Below are positions 45,013-58,779 of a stretch of 64,000 bases of DNA, one piece after another. The position numbers and the translations under genes are program-made. The notes below the pieces were generated by a model. It did no database searches, was not told the DNA's origin, and saw only the letters and a program-made list of their open reading frames with translations. Location: assembly GCF_003369915.1 (NCBI RefSeq), contig NC_046673.1, positions 8,416,001 through 8,480,000 on the forward strand. Direction: 5' to 3'. The stretch comes from Drosophila miranda. Its lineage: Eukaryota; Arthropoda; Insecta; Diptera; Drosophilidae. Position 1 is the stretch's first letter; every line of letters begins with the position of its first letter.

Positions 45013-45280
45013 GTACACGCAGAGAAAAAAGCCCTGAGAATCGAATATTTACACTTGGATTTAAAAATGTATGCATAATAGATAATATAAATATATTTCA
45101 TATTTAAAATAAATATATTATTTTATAAAATATAAAATAAATAAATCTATTCAAGTTGTAAGAAATATATTGCATCTTGAATACAATTTCGTTTAAGTCG
45201 TATTTAAATTCACTATTTTTGTATTTAAAAACCGAATATGAAATGTGACTATTTAGTATGACATTTTTCTCTGAGTGTAC
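45013..45280. mobile_element. MITE-like element with 17-bp terminal inverted repeats
   Basis: The left end GTACACGCAGAGAAAAA (45013-45029) and the right end TTTTTCTCTGAGTGTAC (45264-45280) are inverted copies differing at one position. They bound a 268-bp AT-rich, non-coding interior. This is the form of a non-autonomous DNA transposon. The GTAC at each tip is self-complementary, so the exact terminus and target duplication are unclear. Superfamily not assigned. Confidence 0.55.
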
Positions 45281-45614
45281 AAGTAGTGCGTCCCTTTCGG
45301 GAGCTGTCGTCGTCTTCTCTACAGGTGCTGGCTCCACTTGAATTTTCTCACGCATTTTTTTCTTTCGTTGTGGCTGTTGCTGTTGTTTTCCTGTAACTAC
45401 TATTTTACTATTTCTGTTTCTGTTTCTGTTTCTTTTTTTTTTAGTTTATTTTTGCTCTGTATTTCTTTATTTCTGTATATTCTGTGGAGTTTAGGTTTTT
45501 CTATTTCGTTTCTTTGTGGTTCGCTTCCGTCAGTGGTTGGGCCTTTCGACTAATTTCGTTTTCTTGTACGCTATTATTTCTTTTTATTGCATTTATACGG
45601 AAATTGGCGCCCCT

Positions 45615-45615
45615 C

Positions 45616-45646
<31 letters not shown>
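45615..45646. repeat. (CA)n microsatellite
   Basis: Sixteen CA units with one CG interruption. Confidence 0.95.
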
Positions 45647-45918
45647 TGCACAGAAATTAAACGAAATTATAACAGAAAATAAAAAAAAGAAGAAGAAGAG
45701 CAGCAGAGAAGAAGAGCAACATTGAAGGTGCACAGAGCGAAGGTCCGTAAAAAATAACCCAAAAAAGATGCAAACGGAGGCAAAAGATTAGCGAGCTTCC
45801 GCTCCGGCATAGAGCCCCACAAAACGGAACCTAAAGGGAGGGGCCTGGAAATGACTCGAAATTAGAGCCGGCATCCAAATCCACATGAGGCTGTGGGAGA
45901 GAAACCCCGACTGGAGAA

Positions 45919-45940
45919 GATGATGATGATGATGATGATG
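45919..45940. repeat. (GAT)n microsatellite
   Basis: Seven perfect GAT units. Confidence 0.9.
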
Positions 45941-47069
45941 GAAATGATGGAAATGGTGGTGCCAGATGCCAGGTGCCGGGGCAGTTGATGCTAGGGATCT
46001 ATCCGATGCTGTTGCTGTTGCTGGGATCGGGATTGAGATTGGGTTTGGGGCTGGGGTGGACTGATGACGCTGCGTTTGGTTAGGTAATTAAAGGCGATTA
46101 TAGACACGCTAGGTCCATCGGTGCAGAGTTTTCTTTTTGCTGCTCTCTCTACTTTATGGGTGATAAAGATTCGGTTTCATCAGCTCTTGGGCTTGGGCTT
46201 GGGCTTGAGGAGGGGCAGAGGGAGAGGGAGTAGGCTGTGACTGGGAAAGCGGCTCAACTATCGGCTCTTAGCCGGCGGCGGCGGGGGGAAATTGATTATC
46301 TTTTTTCGATGGAAATTACCACCGAATGATGATTGGGCGCTGGGTGATTTTTCAAGACAGTGGCTGTCTGCTTTAAAGAGCCATCTCAGGGCCAGAAACA
46401 TTTGGAGACTTTTAGGCAAAAGTGCTCCATCCTTTCACTCCTTTGGCTCTTTCCAGGCCATTTCATATGGGTCACCGTCCGACAGGGGCTTGGTGTGGTC
46501 TGGCGAAGGACTGTCTGTGAGTGGGCCCTGGCTAACAAAACAAATCACTCCACTCATTGGCCAGGTCCATGCACAGTAGCTGGAGAGATGAAGCCAAGCC
46601 TGGAAGCCAAAGCAGTAGCAGCTGCAATTGGCCCCCTCCCCTATCCCCTTGCCCCTCCCCCCTTTTCTCTCTCTAAAACTCAAACAAAAAACTGAAACTC
46701 AAGTTGTGGGGGGCCCCTCCTCTCTGGGCCTCGGCCCACCTGCTGTGGCTGAGGCTGGGGCTGGGGAGTGGTCGGCGAATGCCGAAAAACTTTTGCCCAA
46801 GTCTAAGTCGGGGAGGATGGGGGATGGCGGGAGGGGACGAGTGTTCAGTTCAATATAAATTTTTCAAAGTTATTTGTACCAGGTGGGCCTTTATTTATTG
46901 ATTTATGAGAGCCACTCTCGACGTGCCTAGGAGTACGACTAACGTGGAGAGAGAGAGAGAGGGAGGCATAGGGAGAGGGAGAGGCGGCGAAAGCACAAGA
47001 TAAACTGTAAATGACAAAAGTCTTCTCTGGTCGTCGAAGGAAGCTGAACATCCGCTGCAGCTTGCATCT

Positions 47070-47165
47070 AATAAACCGAACCAAACCGAACCGAACCCAC
47101 CCGAAGAGCACTGCAGTCCGAGGCGAGTCAAGGCGAAGCGAGCCGAATCTAACCGAACCGAACAG
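47070..47165. repeat. (CCGAA)-rich degenerate repeat
   Basis: Scattered ACCGAACC units over about 95 nt. Confidence 0.75.
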
Positions 47166-47658
47166 AACAGAACTGACGATAATAAGTGCGGATGGATGGA
47201 TGTATCGTGGAAACTGGTTTAGAGAAGGGGAATTATCGTCATTAGCCCCAGCTACTATCGGATCGGATCGGATCAGTGTTGGCTGCAGAGATGCTGCAGG
47301 AGCAGGAGTGGCTCTCTGCGTGACACGATCCATGCCCTGACTGGGATCGCTGGACCATCTCTAGATGGTACAGTCGGGCGTTGCCTTAGCACCTGTTCCC
47401 CAGTTTCCAGTTTCCAGTTTCCATTTTCCAGTTGCAACTATAAATATCACAACAGATGCCTCAGACTGGCATTAAAGGATGCTGCCATGCCACGCATGCT
47501 GCAGCTGCACAGCTGCCCCACAGCTTCTTGTGGTCAGCGTCAGCAATGGCCAGAGATGGAGATGGCGATGGAGATGGGGAGCGATGGCTGCCCCTCTGAG
47601 GCAGCTGCCAAGAGTTGCATGGTCGCAAAAGGAAGCCCACTGGCCGAGGGAAGTTGCT

Positions 47659-47683
47659 GCCGCCGCCGCCGCCGCCGCCGCCG
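47659..47683. repeat. (GCC)n microsatellite
   Basis: Eight perfect GCC units in non-coding DNA. Confidence 0.9.
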
Positions 47684-49585
47684 CTGCCTGCCTGACAAAA
47701 CAAGCAACAATCTCCTGAAGCGCTGTGCCCGGTCCCCCTGCTGGGGCTGCCGTATCGATTGGATTTCGAACAGAGCCACAGCTACAGAGCTACAGAGCTA
47801 CAGAGCTTCAGCCACGGCCCCGAGATTTATGTGTGATAAGCGTCGCCTGAAAATAATTACTGTATCTGTATCTGGGTCTGGTCTGCCAGCCAGTATCCAG
47901 CATCGAACATCGAGCGACGGGCGAACCGAACGCCAGCGAAAATTGAAAACTGGAGCGGAAAGCGCATGGAACGGAAATGTTTTTTTTTGTTGTTATATTT
48001 CTTCTTTTTTGTTGCTTGTTGTTTTCCCAGTGATTGGCATTTGGCGGCTGCTCGGAGCCCAGACCAGAGGAAGGGGGAGCGGTTGATGGGGGGGCGCCTC
48101 TAAAGTGCCGGATTGCGGCATCAAGCGGGTATTATCTTGGGAAAAGGCGAAGCAATCAGCTTTTGTCTGCAAAACAGTTGCTTGCCGGCGGGATAACGAT
48201 CAATCTTTATTGACGATTGACGAAAGCTGTACGCATACGAGTGTGTGTGTCACAGACAGCAGGCACAGCACAGTTCGAAAAGTCATGAGTATCGAATCGA
48301 ACCGAGAGTGTCATAATATTTGACATACATATGTATGTCCGTATGGCAGGCAGTAGATTTGAACTCTCAACTTAGCTGAACTTATGGTCCACCTATCAGA
48401 AGCCACTGTCTGTTTTTAGCCAACAGGTAAGTCGGTAAGATACCGTCATATACACACATATTGTATGTGTATTCGATGCTCCCATCTGGCTCTGCAGGCT
48501 CCAACTTTAACTGCCAGTTAAAGTGTCGACTGTACTTGAAAGCCGCAACGAGGATGCCTCAATCTGTCTCACTCTAAATGCCTCTTCCTTTCTCTTTCCC
48601 TCGCACACACACACACACACACATGCAACAGCCATGGCTGGACTGCTCTTCGGGGACCGGCTAACCCTTCACCAAAAAAAAAGAGGAAGCGGGGCAGAAA
48701 AAATTGGGGAGAAGTACGTGGAAGGCTACTTAAAGGACTTGTGCTGACAAAATGAAAATGGCAACAAACGGAAGAGCCGAAAGGGATACAGGGAGTGGGG
48801 AGGGGAAGGGAAACGGCATAAAGGATATTGGTCGGCCAGGACCCAGAGCTCGGCAGAGATTAGGACAATTAAAAAAGGGAATGCCTAACAATTAAAATCA
48901 ATTTGTGCGTTAGTCTGTGTCTGCCCAGTCTTTCTGCCTCCCGGCCTCTCGCTTTTTGACCGTATCTCCTTTTGGGGCCCTGCTCCAAGGAGAGGGGACC
49001 CCTTCTCGGCGATTCTGTTGACAATTTGTTTGCTCGAACAAATCAACTAAAGGCAACGGCTAAGTGGCAAAAGGAGAAAGCCAAGCCAAAGCCAAAGCCA
49101 AAGGCAGATCCAAAGGAAGAGGAAACGGACGAAGAGCAGCCAAAGAGGATGAGGCCGAACAATGATGGCTTCGAGGGATTCAATTTGGGGCGCATCGGCC
49201 TCTTCTGCATTCCCGTCTGATTAAGAGGCCAAAAGGAGCCCAAGTGCGTCTGTGTGTTTGTGTGTTTGTGTGTTTGTTTGTGTGTATGTGTGGGCCCCAA
49301 GGCAAAAGCTTGGCTAAATGGAGTACCGGGATCACAGAGAGCCCGAGCCCGGGTCCAGTGTCAATAAAAAGGCAACGGCCAAAAAATAAACTTAAATCGT
49401 CTATTAATGGCCCACACACACACACGCACACTCACAGACACACTCAGAGCCATTCAGAGGAACCTCGGGGCCGAAGTCCTTACAAGGACTACAAAGTCAG
49501 CAAAAGTTAACACAACAGTAAACGCCAGATAAAAAGGTCATCCCTCTCATCCTTCCAGGGGAACTCAATCAATGGGGGCGCCAAC

Positions 49586-50305
49586 ACTGATAAAAAGGAG
49601 AGAGGAGAAGCTTTTCGGGCTGTAAACCGGACAGTGTTGGTTAAAGCAGGAATTTAAAAAAAAATTAGCTTGTAGTAGATAATCTCTCAAGGACTGAAGT
49701 AAGGGATACGAAGAGTGGTTAAGGATTGAGCTTAACGAGTTATGTTTTCCAGTGTTGACAAACTATACATTATAGTCTTCACTTGAATAACACTATACAT
49801 TTTGTTTAGTCAAATATACAGAATACAGTCACAGTTGATAAATAAGTTGATCTATAAATGAAGAGCTCTTCTGGTTGTAAACGGGACAGTGTTGGATAAT
49901 GCAGGAAAAGAAATTTAGTAGATAATCTTTCTATGATTGAGGTATGGACTTAGTAAGGAATTAAAAGAGTTCGGTTTTTCAGTGTTGGCTAACACCTTAT
50001 AACAGTCATCGCCTGATCAACACTATGCATCTGGATGGTAACTCTTAACTTGAGTCATAATTTAAACATGCATGGATGTTGAAGTTTTTTGTAATTAGTT
50101 GTTTTACAGCACTGTTAAACACTCTTTTCAACAGTCTCTCGGAAGCTCCGTTCCAAAAACGCATAAAAGATTAATGATGCCAAAACAAGACTCGATCGCA
50201 GCTCAGATTTCATAAGTTTAATCAATTTAATTTTGAATCAATTCGAGACAAGACCCTCCGTCTCCCGAACCCCCCACCAGTGTTGGCTAACACGGTTAGC
50301 ATGGC
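49586..50305. repeat. Diverged tandem duplication carrying CAGTGTT/AACACT motifs
   Basis: 49612-49800 and 49868-50030 align in order. Shared words are TGTAAACCGGACAGTGTTGG and TGTAAACGGGACAGTGTTGG, TAGTAGATAATCT, CAGTGTTG, and AACACTAT..CAT. Further AACACTG/CAGTGTTGGCTAACAC words lie at 49586 and 50278. The repeat period is about 255 nt. Function unknown. Confidence 0.65.
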
Positions 50306-52593
50306 TATCATATCATGACCGAGCAATGCCCGGCGACGACCAGTTAAGTTATTCATCAAGACTTGCAGCTTCAGCTCCGACAGGGGATAAGACGACGACG
50401 GAAGGCTGAAGAAACTAAGAAAAACTTGTTAACCGTGTATAATTAAAGCATCTGGAATCGATCTGACTCTCATTAGCATAATTCTAACATAATTCCTGAC
50501 ATGGCCGGGCATAAAATTATGAAACGAACCCATAGATGTAGAAGACAGCCAGACAGACGGACGGACAGCCATCGCTCCCAGTGGCAGTCGCAGTGCCCAG
50601 CAGCAGCCCAAACTCCAAATAAAATCATAAGAGAAAATGATGACAGACGAGCAGGAAAAGGTCTATATGTACACTCGTACGAGTGTTGGTATTGGAGGGG
50701 GACTGTGGATTGGGGCTCGGAGATTGGGGAGAGTCAGAGCCACAATGAAAGTTGCTTGGCCACATCGAAGCTGAATTTCAATCAGTAAATTGAACACCTG
50801 AACTTAACTGATTTCGTGGTTGGTTTTTTGTTTTGTTCTTCTTTTTTTTTTTTTGGTGTCCGGGGTTTCGGGCCAGAAGAAGATGTGTGTGCTGTGTGCC
50901 GCGACAGCAACAAAAGGCAAGGGCAGAACAAGTTGAGGTCGGGCAGCGGCAGCAGGAAATTAAGCCAGGCCAAGAAAAGATACTCTGATGCTCTAAGATA
51001 CACTGTCACTGCAACAATGACAAAGAGAAGCGGCTCTCAGAAGAGGGGCAGTCAGGCCGGACCAGGCCAGCAGCTGTCGTCTCTTGAACAGTATTTGGGG
51101 TCTGTCTTGTGATTGGGTTCGGCATCGGCATCAGCTACAGGTTCGGTTTTGGGTTTTGGTTTTGGGTTCCCCATTCGACTTCGGCTTCGGCTTCGGCTTC
51201 TCCACTTTATTTTAGCATTTTTTTCAAATTCATGTTTATGGTTTTGTATTACAAGCGATCTGTGCCTGTGGCTCTGCCTGTGCCTATGCCTGTGCCTGTT
51301 CCGTCGACTTTTGGCCGAGAGTCAGAGATTTGTATAACTTTAAGCCTTATTAACATATTTTATGCTCCATTCGAGTTCCATTCCAAGTCCAAGCTCGCCC
51401 ACACACATCCAAGCGTGTTTTTTTCTTTTATTATTATTTCACTTCATTCCGTTTCGTTTCGTTTTATTTCTATTCGTAGCGGACGGAGAGGAGCGTGTGG
51501 GCCGACGCTTTGACATAGATCGATCCAATCCAAGCCGGAGCTAGACTCGGACTCGGAGTCGGAGTCGGACTGTCGATGTCGAAATAGTAGTTTCGGACCA
51601 GCAGCAGCTCGAAAGGTGTTTCTGGAACGGGGCCTACAGCTGAGGATGATCTGAGACAACCTGGCTGGGGAATGGAGTTGTATTACCTTCCAAAATAAAG
51701 TCCAAATAGTAATATGTAAAATGATGAAATGCATTAGTAGATTAAGAAGATTAACCACCTAGACACATAATTATTCATTTAATTATCCCGAGAAAACAAT
51801 AAAATATCGTTGCTAACACGATACCCCACCCATATCTTTGAGATTCATTGACAAAGTTCCCAAAGTTCCCATAGTTTAACGCTCAAATGCTTAGTGTTTT
51901 CCTTTCAAATTATCATCCACCTAAGCCTGCCCCAAAATGCAGCAGCAAACGTTGCGACAACGACAATTGCCTGACCAGAAATCTGTAAAATCTTCACTTG
52001 ACAGCTGTCACTGGTGCTTTTTGTTTTTGTTGTTTTTGGCGTACCCTGGTACCTGTTTGGGGTACCCCAAAAGCCGAAAGAACGAGCAGGGCAACGTAAC
52101 GTAACGAGAAGAATAAACAATCTTGGCCGGCTGCTACCTCATCTGTGGCTGTGGCTCTGAATGGGTTATTCTTTTGTCCGTTTTTGGGGGCCCTGCCTTC
52201 ATGCGGCTAATTGAGTTATACGAGTATCCCCCATCCATCCAGAGACCCAGCCACATGACACTGCAGCAAGTGCAGGGCCCGGGACAGCAAAAAAAGAAAG
52301 ATAACACAACAGAAGAGAAGGAAAGGGAAGAGAAGAGAAGAGAAGAGAGAGAGAGGAGAAACCTATTTTAAATCGTACAAGAAATATCCACAAATACAAA
52401 TCAATTCAATAAATAAGAGCCAGATGCGAGATGCGAGAAAAAAAGAGACCTTTTTCACCGTACAGATACAGGTGGGTTACCCCACTCTACTCCACTCCAT
52501 TCGATTCCCCCCATTCTGTCATTCTGCTGTGTGGGGCCCCACAAAAAAACTTCGACTTGGTTTAGTTAGTGCATTCAGTTAGAGGCGATGCCG

Positions 52594-52632
52594 TGCGACG
52601 CGACGCGATGCGATGCGATGCGACGCTACGCG
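52594..52632. repeat. (GCGAT/GCGAC)n pentamer repeat
   Basis: GCGAC and GCGAT units alternate for about 40 nt, then grade into CGACTCTACTCG-type sequence. Confidence 0.85.
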
Positions 52633-53439
52633 ACTCTACTCGATTCGACTCGAATCGCATCGTATTGAAACGTGTTAGAAAAGAGCAATAATAATGAACA
52701 CAGAGCCAGAGACAGAGACAGCGAAAAGGTGCAGCGACAGAGACAGAGACCCACCCGATGCAGTGTCTGAGATACAGATACAGATACAGTTTTCCCGATT
52801 CCGAATCCGATTTCGGTTCCAGCGACCCACTCAGAGTTGTCAGGCTTTTCTTTTCGTTTGATTGCTTTGTGGTCGACCGTTATATTGGTGGGTTGTGTGG
52901 GCGTTCCTTCCCCACTCCGCACTCCTCTATCCCTCTCCGTATCTATCTTTCTGTGTGTGCTGCACCACATGCACCACAAGCTGCTGCCACCACGACGACA
53001 ACAACTTCCACTGGCGACACCTTCAGCCTGTGTCTATGTCTATGTCTATGTCTATGTCGACCAAATCCGATTATAACTAATTATTATGGACGCGAAACTC
53101 GAGGCGGAGCAGGGGACAGGGTTGCCACACTGATTTCGGTTCGTCAAGGGCTTGGCGTGGGCTATTCTTTGTGTCTTTATTTTCTCGCAGTTTGTTTTAC
53201 AATTGTTTTTTTTCTTATTTTTCGTATTTTTTACTACTATTATTCGACTCGAAGCCTTCGCTTCGACATTGTGTAATGCCACACGTATGACCGTAACAAA
53301 AATGCTACAACCCCCATATTTGTAATGAGAAATCTCCAGCAAGAAATCATCCACGAAGAAGAATTTTGAAAGATTTAAAGAGTATTTGTTGTAGAAAAAA
53401 AGCTTTGCAAATCGAATAGTTTAATAAATGTGTATCCAT

Positions 53440-53727
53440 AGATTTTGCAGCGAGAAATTGCCAGTGGAAATTATTAAAAGAATTAAGGGATAATGTGTGA
53501 TTTAAATTAAATATATTGGATTAAATTTCATATTTAATTGAAATATATTTCCTTAAATTATGAAATATATTTCTTTTTTAGATTTTATATTAGATTAAAT
53601 ATTAGACGTAGTCAAAATACTTTTAAATATATTTATATTGAATCAAAGTGAATTCTATTGAATTTCTAATTTGATATTTAATATTAAAATTTAATTTAAC
53701 CTTAATATGGCTGTGTTTCTCTGAGTG
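53440..53727. mobile_element. Possible second copy of the MITE-like family, one end only
   Basis: An AT-rich block with ATTTCATATTTAA and AATATATTT words, like the 45013-45280 interior. It ends in TTTCTCTGAGTGTA, matching that element's right terminus. No left terminus is found, so the left border given is arbitrary. Confidence 0.35.
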
Positions 53728-54084
53728 TATGGATTCTTCACTCATTTTCTTGTATTAACTTTTGGAAAATATCTTTTGTCTGAAGCTAAAAATGCTCTCA
53801 TTTTAGAAACATTTTTGCAGCTTTTGGGATTCTTATAGATGGAATTACCTTTGTGCAAAGGGGGGGGTGGGGGTTGGGGTTGCGGTTGCCCCTCTCTGGG
53901 TGTTTTTCTCTCTGTTGTGTTTTCTTTTTGGGGCTTCGTATGCCGTTCCGTTGGAGATCTGCAAGGAAAACAGAAGGCGGAAAAGTCAGATTATTAGTTT
54001 AATTCCTGATTCCGGATTCTTGATGTGTCTGTGTCTGTGTGTGTTTCGACTTCTGGCTATTTTTTGTTTTCATAGCTGGATTCT

Positions 54085-54086
<2 letters not shown>

Positions 54087-54115
<29 letters not shown>
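54087..54115. repeat. (TG)n microsatellite
   Basis: Fourteen uninterrupted TG units. Confidence 0.95.
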
Positions 54116-54117
<2 letters not shown>

Positions 54118-54920
54118 ATATTAATTGTTGTTCCTATTGCTACTTGTTTTTGGCTCTGTTTTTGCTTTTGTTCCGCTTGGCCTCTGGCTGTTTGCTGATG
54201 GCTGATGGCTGCTCTGTTCGTTTGTCTTCATCTTTCGGCCATAAACACGCACGGTCCCGTGTTTGGCAGCGATGGGCTTCCGCATTCATTGCTCTTTTAT
54301 AGGGCACAAAATGTTTATTAGACATAATGTACCCCTCCCCACAGTACATACCCCAGTACACCCATCCATCCCTCCACCCATCCATTCATTCATCCTGCCC
54401 CAAAAAACTTGTCGGGAATCACGCATATTTCGCATAAAAAGTCAACAATCGACATTTTTATGCAACTTTTACCCCACGCCAGTCGTTCCTGTTGGGAGAA
54501 AGGACCTTTGTCTCTGTCCTTGCCTTTCCTCTACTTAATTTTCTATTATGATCTTCGGTAATTGTTGCAATGAAAATATATTACGGAGGAAATATCTGTG
54601 GGACTTGGGAAGTGCTCCGATGGTGCTCCAGGGCTCTCGGTTTTTTTTTTTCTTTTTATTGCAAAGGTATCCGAATAAGATGCGGATTACGAATGGGCAG
54701 ACGATGGGAACCGAATGAAGAAAACAATTTATCAAATGTCGGAGTGTAGCAACTGCCTGATAGTTTCGGTACGCACTGTATCATGTGCATACTTCCGATG
54801 CCTTGCAAAGGCCTGCAACAAATTGAAAAATTGATTCATGCATGAGACCCCAAACCCCCGTGTAACCGCACATATGTATGTTGCTAGTTTCCCCCCCTAT
54901 TTTCCCCTCATCATAAACCA

Positions 54921-54942
54921 ACCCCCACCCCCACCCCCACCC
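54921..54942. repeat. (ACCCCC)n repeat
   Basis: Three and a half units of a C-rich hexamer; the G-rich strand could in principle form a quadruplex. Confidence 0.85.
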
Positions 54943-57900
54943 TGTTCGTCACACACCTGAGCGACCGAGCGACCGACCGAGCGACCGACTGCAGGCCATG
55001 ATTCATGGAACGTTCTCTCCGATTATTCCCTTTGCATGCCCTTCCAAGGAGGCAGCAGGAGTGGCAGTGCCAGTGCGAGGGTTAGAAAAGATATATGTAG
55101 GCATGTGTGTGTGTGTGTCAGAGACACAGACACAGGGACAACATGCAACACAATAAAAGTAAATATACAGAGAGCGAGCGAGTCGAGCAGCAGCAGAATG
55201 AATGAAAAAAAACAAAGACAAAAGTACAAAACGTGTGTGGCACGGAAAGCCAAAGCCGAATCAGGCGATTGTCTCTTTTTCCAGCTGCTGCTGCCCCCGC
55301 TGCTGGTGGGGCAGGAGGTGGTGCAAACGCACTCCAGGACATGGCAGGACGGGGCTACAAAATGGATGAACGTGGCAACAAGCGTTAAGTGGTTGCCTGT
55401 TTGTCGCTCGTGTACTTGGAAATGTTTTACAAATTCAACGGCAGCCGGAGCGGGAGCGGTGGCAGGGACGGGGGCGGGTATCAAAATGGGAATAAATAAA
55501 AATATCGAAATCAACTCAGAGCGGGGGAAACCCACCACCCCCCACGGCTCCCCTAGCTGCCACGTCAGCTGTTTCCGATACCCCCGCCCTCAGCAGCGGG
55601 CAGATCCAGATCCCGAGTCAGCTGCTGTCGAAAATGCGCTAATTTAACGATTTACCCAGGGAAAATCCTCCACAACGGGGGATGGGATATCCAGGAGGGG
55701 GTTCCTCCAGATGGTAGACAATTGCATGACTCATTCGGGGAGAGGGTGGACCTCGATTGGGCTCGCTTTTTCCGCTTTTTTGGGGGTTGTCCGAGAGCGG
55801 GCTATACGGCTTTACTCGTAAAAACTGAACAACAAACAAAATCGAAACTTAAACTAGAGCACAAAGGCAGCTGGAACCCTTGAGGAGTGGGTGGGAGTGG
55901 GGGGGGTGACAGGGGTGGCTGCATAGTGACTCATAGTCCAAAAAAAAAACAAACAAAAATATATGAATTATTTATTAGAGACATTAGAAACCCCTCCTCC
56001 CCACGTACCGTCTGGGCAGAGTGCGCTTCGTTTCCTTTTTATATTTTAGGAAACAAAATTATAAATTAAATAAATAATAATACAAAAAAATAAACCAAAA
56101 TGAAATGAAAGAATTGTTGGGAACACAGTAAAAATAATAATAGAACCAATTAAAATTTGTATGATATTAATAAATAAATTCATATAAAAAATAATAATAA
56201 TAAACACAGAAAAGAATTTTTATAAATACCAATTAAAAACTAACAGAAAAACAATAAAAAAAAAATAAAAATATTATTGGACTTAAGTATGTTTCGAAAA
56301 TTCTAAGTGGAATAAATAAAATATGTAACCAAAAACTGTACGCTTTAAGGCATTCCCAAGAGAAAGAAAAAGGCAGCATAAAATAAAATAAAAATACAAA
56401 TATAATTACAGTGGTCCATTTATTGTTATTGTTAATTAATATCGATGGGCTGCCATGCCATCCAGGCGATAATTGATGGTTAAATTGATTGATTGTCTGT
56501 GCAAAAACAATCATCGGGATTATTTTTGCAAAACATTGTTGTACATTTTGTTTGGTAATTTTTTGTTTGTTTGTTTTTGTTTTGGATGCACATGTAAAAT
56601 GTGATGGAGCCCCCACAAAAGTTTCCTCTAATCAATGAAGGAATTTTGTTGCAATCAGATTGAAAGATTTTCCTGCGAAATTCAATGGGATTTCCTCCCC
56701 GGCCTGCCCTTGCTCCCTGCATGCCTGGGATCTTTTCCAGCAAATTCGATCTCATTCCTCCGTCCGGAACGGAGTGTCCGGCTATCCTCGGTCGGTCTCT
56801 GGCCTCTCGTGAGAGTTGTTTGGCCCCACACAAGACCACAAATATTTCATATGCAGGCAGGCCCCCCCACCCTACATTCGTATAGCCCCTATCCTGGACG
56901 GCAGGCGGCAGGCGGCGGAGGGAAAAGTTTTTCGGCTTATCTAAATGCCATTTTATATTTTTTTCTTCTGCTTCTTCTTCTGGGCTTGTTCTTGTTTATC
57001 TTGTAGATACATCTTTGACGGAGCAGAGCTAGAGGGAACATTCTGCGGTCAGAAGTTGTCAGTTGATAAAAATGCTGTAGCCAGAGACGGCGACGGAGAC
57101 GAAGAAAATAGAGTCAACGATAGACAAGTGGAGGAAGAAGTGGAAGTGGAAGACCAAAATCCACTTTGGCTAAATGTAAATATTAAATTTGCGCATAAAA
57201 ATAATAGCATGAACCAGGGGCAGAAGGGACTGAGGGAAGGAGCGAAGAATGGAGTGAGGAAGGGCTGGACATGGACATGGACGGCAGATAGACAAACTAA
57301 ACCAATCGCCCAGTAACTGCCAAAAACTAAAGTGAATTCTCACAAAGGTCTCCGTCGGCAGCAGAAGAGGGGCAGCCGGCGGATCCAAGGGAGGTCCCTC
57401 GGACCCGCAATTGACGCGCCACGTCCGCGTCCACGAAGGCGCAGAACGTAGAAAAAGGAGCAAAAAGTGGAAGACGACTCCATAATAATTTTATGCGCTT
57501 CCAAAAAACTTCCGTTCAGTCATTGCGTTGTGTTTCCGCCGGGGAGTCGCGCGACGGACGAAGGCGAAGACATCGCACATGGTTGACTCCAACTCCTGCT
57601 CCTCCTCTTGCCCCTCCTTCTGCTCCTGCTCGTATTTTGAGAGATGCGCTTAGAGATGGCAGCCAGACATAACTCACGAGCCATATAATGATGGAAAATA
57701 TTGGGTCCTGCCCTCGAAATTTTCTAAATTGTAATTTTTATTGTAGAAACCTTTTCTTAAGGATAAGAATAAAGCCTGAGATTAAATAAAATATTTTGAA
57801 TGGCACATTTATGAAAAAATATTGACTAAAAAGATATTGACAAATTAATTAATTAATTCGTTTATTTGTTACATTGCTTTAGAAATTTCAAAATAATATT

Positions 57901-58307
57901 TAGAGATATTTTCTAGAGATTCTGAGGGTTTTTTTTGTATATATATCTTTAATGAGGTTTTGCGGTACGATCACGCGCTCATCTCGAACCCCTACCCTTC
58001 ACCCTCTTGAAATTCGGAAGCCAAATTGCCATAGAAATTTTTTGTAGATATTTTCTTCTTTCGCTTCGTTTCGTTTCGTTTGGTTTTTTTTTTGTGCTGT
58101 GTGTTGCCTGCTTCAGTTTACTTCTGGCCCGTCAAGCTTTTCCTTTATGGTTACTGTTCGGTCGCTGCTTTGGCTTGATTTTTCCCCTTTCCGAGCGAGC
58201 GAGGGAGGGAGGGACAGGACAGGATGGGGAGGAGTGAGTGGTTGCTGAATGAATGAGCGAATGAATGAATGAATGTTCAACTGTCACTTCCGTCAGGCGG
58301 GCAATCC

Positions 58308-58338
58308 ACCCACACACACACCCACACACCCACACACA
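58308..58338. repeat. (CA)n/(CCCACACA)n microsatellite
   Basis: CACACA runs broken by CCC. Confidence 0.9.
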
Positions 58339-58472
58339 TCAGCATACATTCCTTTCGTTCTTTCATTCCAAGGAGGAGGAAAATGAAAGGAAAGGAGCGA
58401 AGGGTTGCACGCGGCAACAGCAACAGCAACAACAACGACGACAACGCGTCAACATTGTTGTTCCTGAAAGTG

Positions 58473-58517
58473 GAGACAGAGAGACAGAGACAGAGAGAGA
58501 GAGAGCGAGAGAGAGCA
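58473..58517. repeat. (GA)n/(GACA)n microsatellite
   Basis: GAGACAGAGA units grading into a pure GA run. Confidence 0.9.
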
Positions 58518-58779
58518 GACCAGTCACAAGAAGGGTCGAGTGTTCTGATACTCTCACGGATTCATGTTTCATACCATAAATAATTAAATAATCTATTCCA
58601 TTTGTTGAAAATATACTTTAGCTGAATGTACAAATATTGATTTAAAATATAAATTGTGCATGTATTAAATATTTTCATAGTATTTTGGTATCGATTTTCA
58701 AATATAACTAGAACTATGGGAAAAACTATAGGCTATCGACTTTGCTGTGTTTACTTCTACAGCTCTTTGGCTCTCGGGA

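Noticed and set aside
48972-49220. Lys/Pro/Glu-rich frame in the rst intron
   Set aside because: Comes from a short AAGCCA repeat; no start context or conserved feature.
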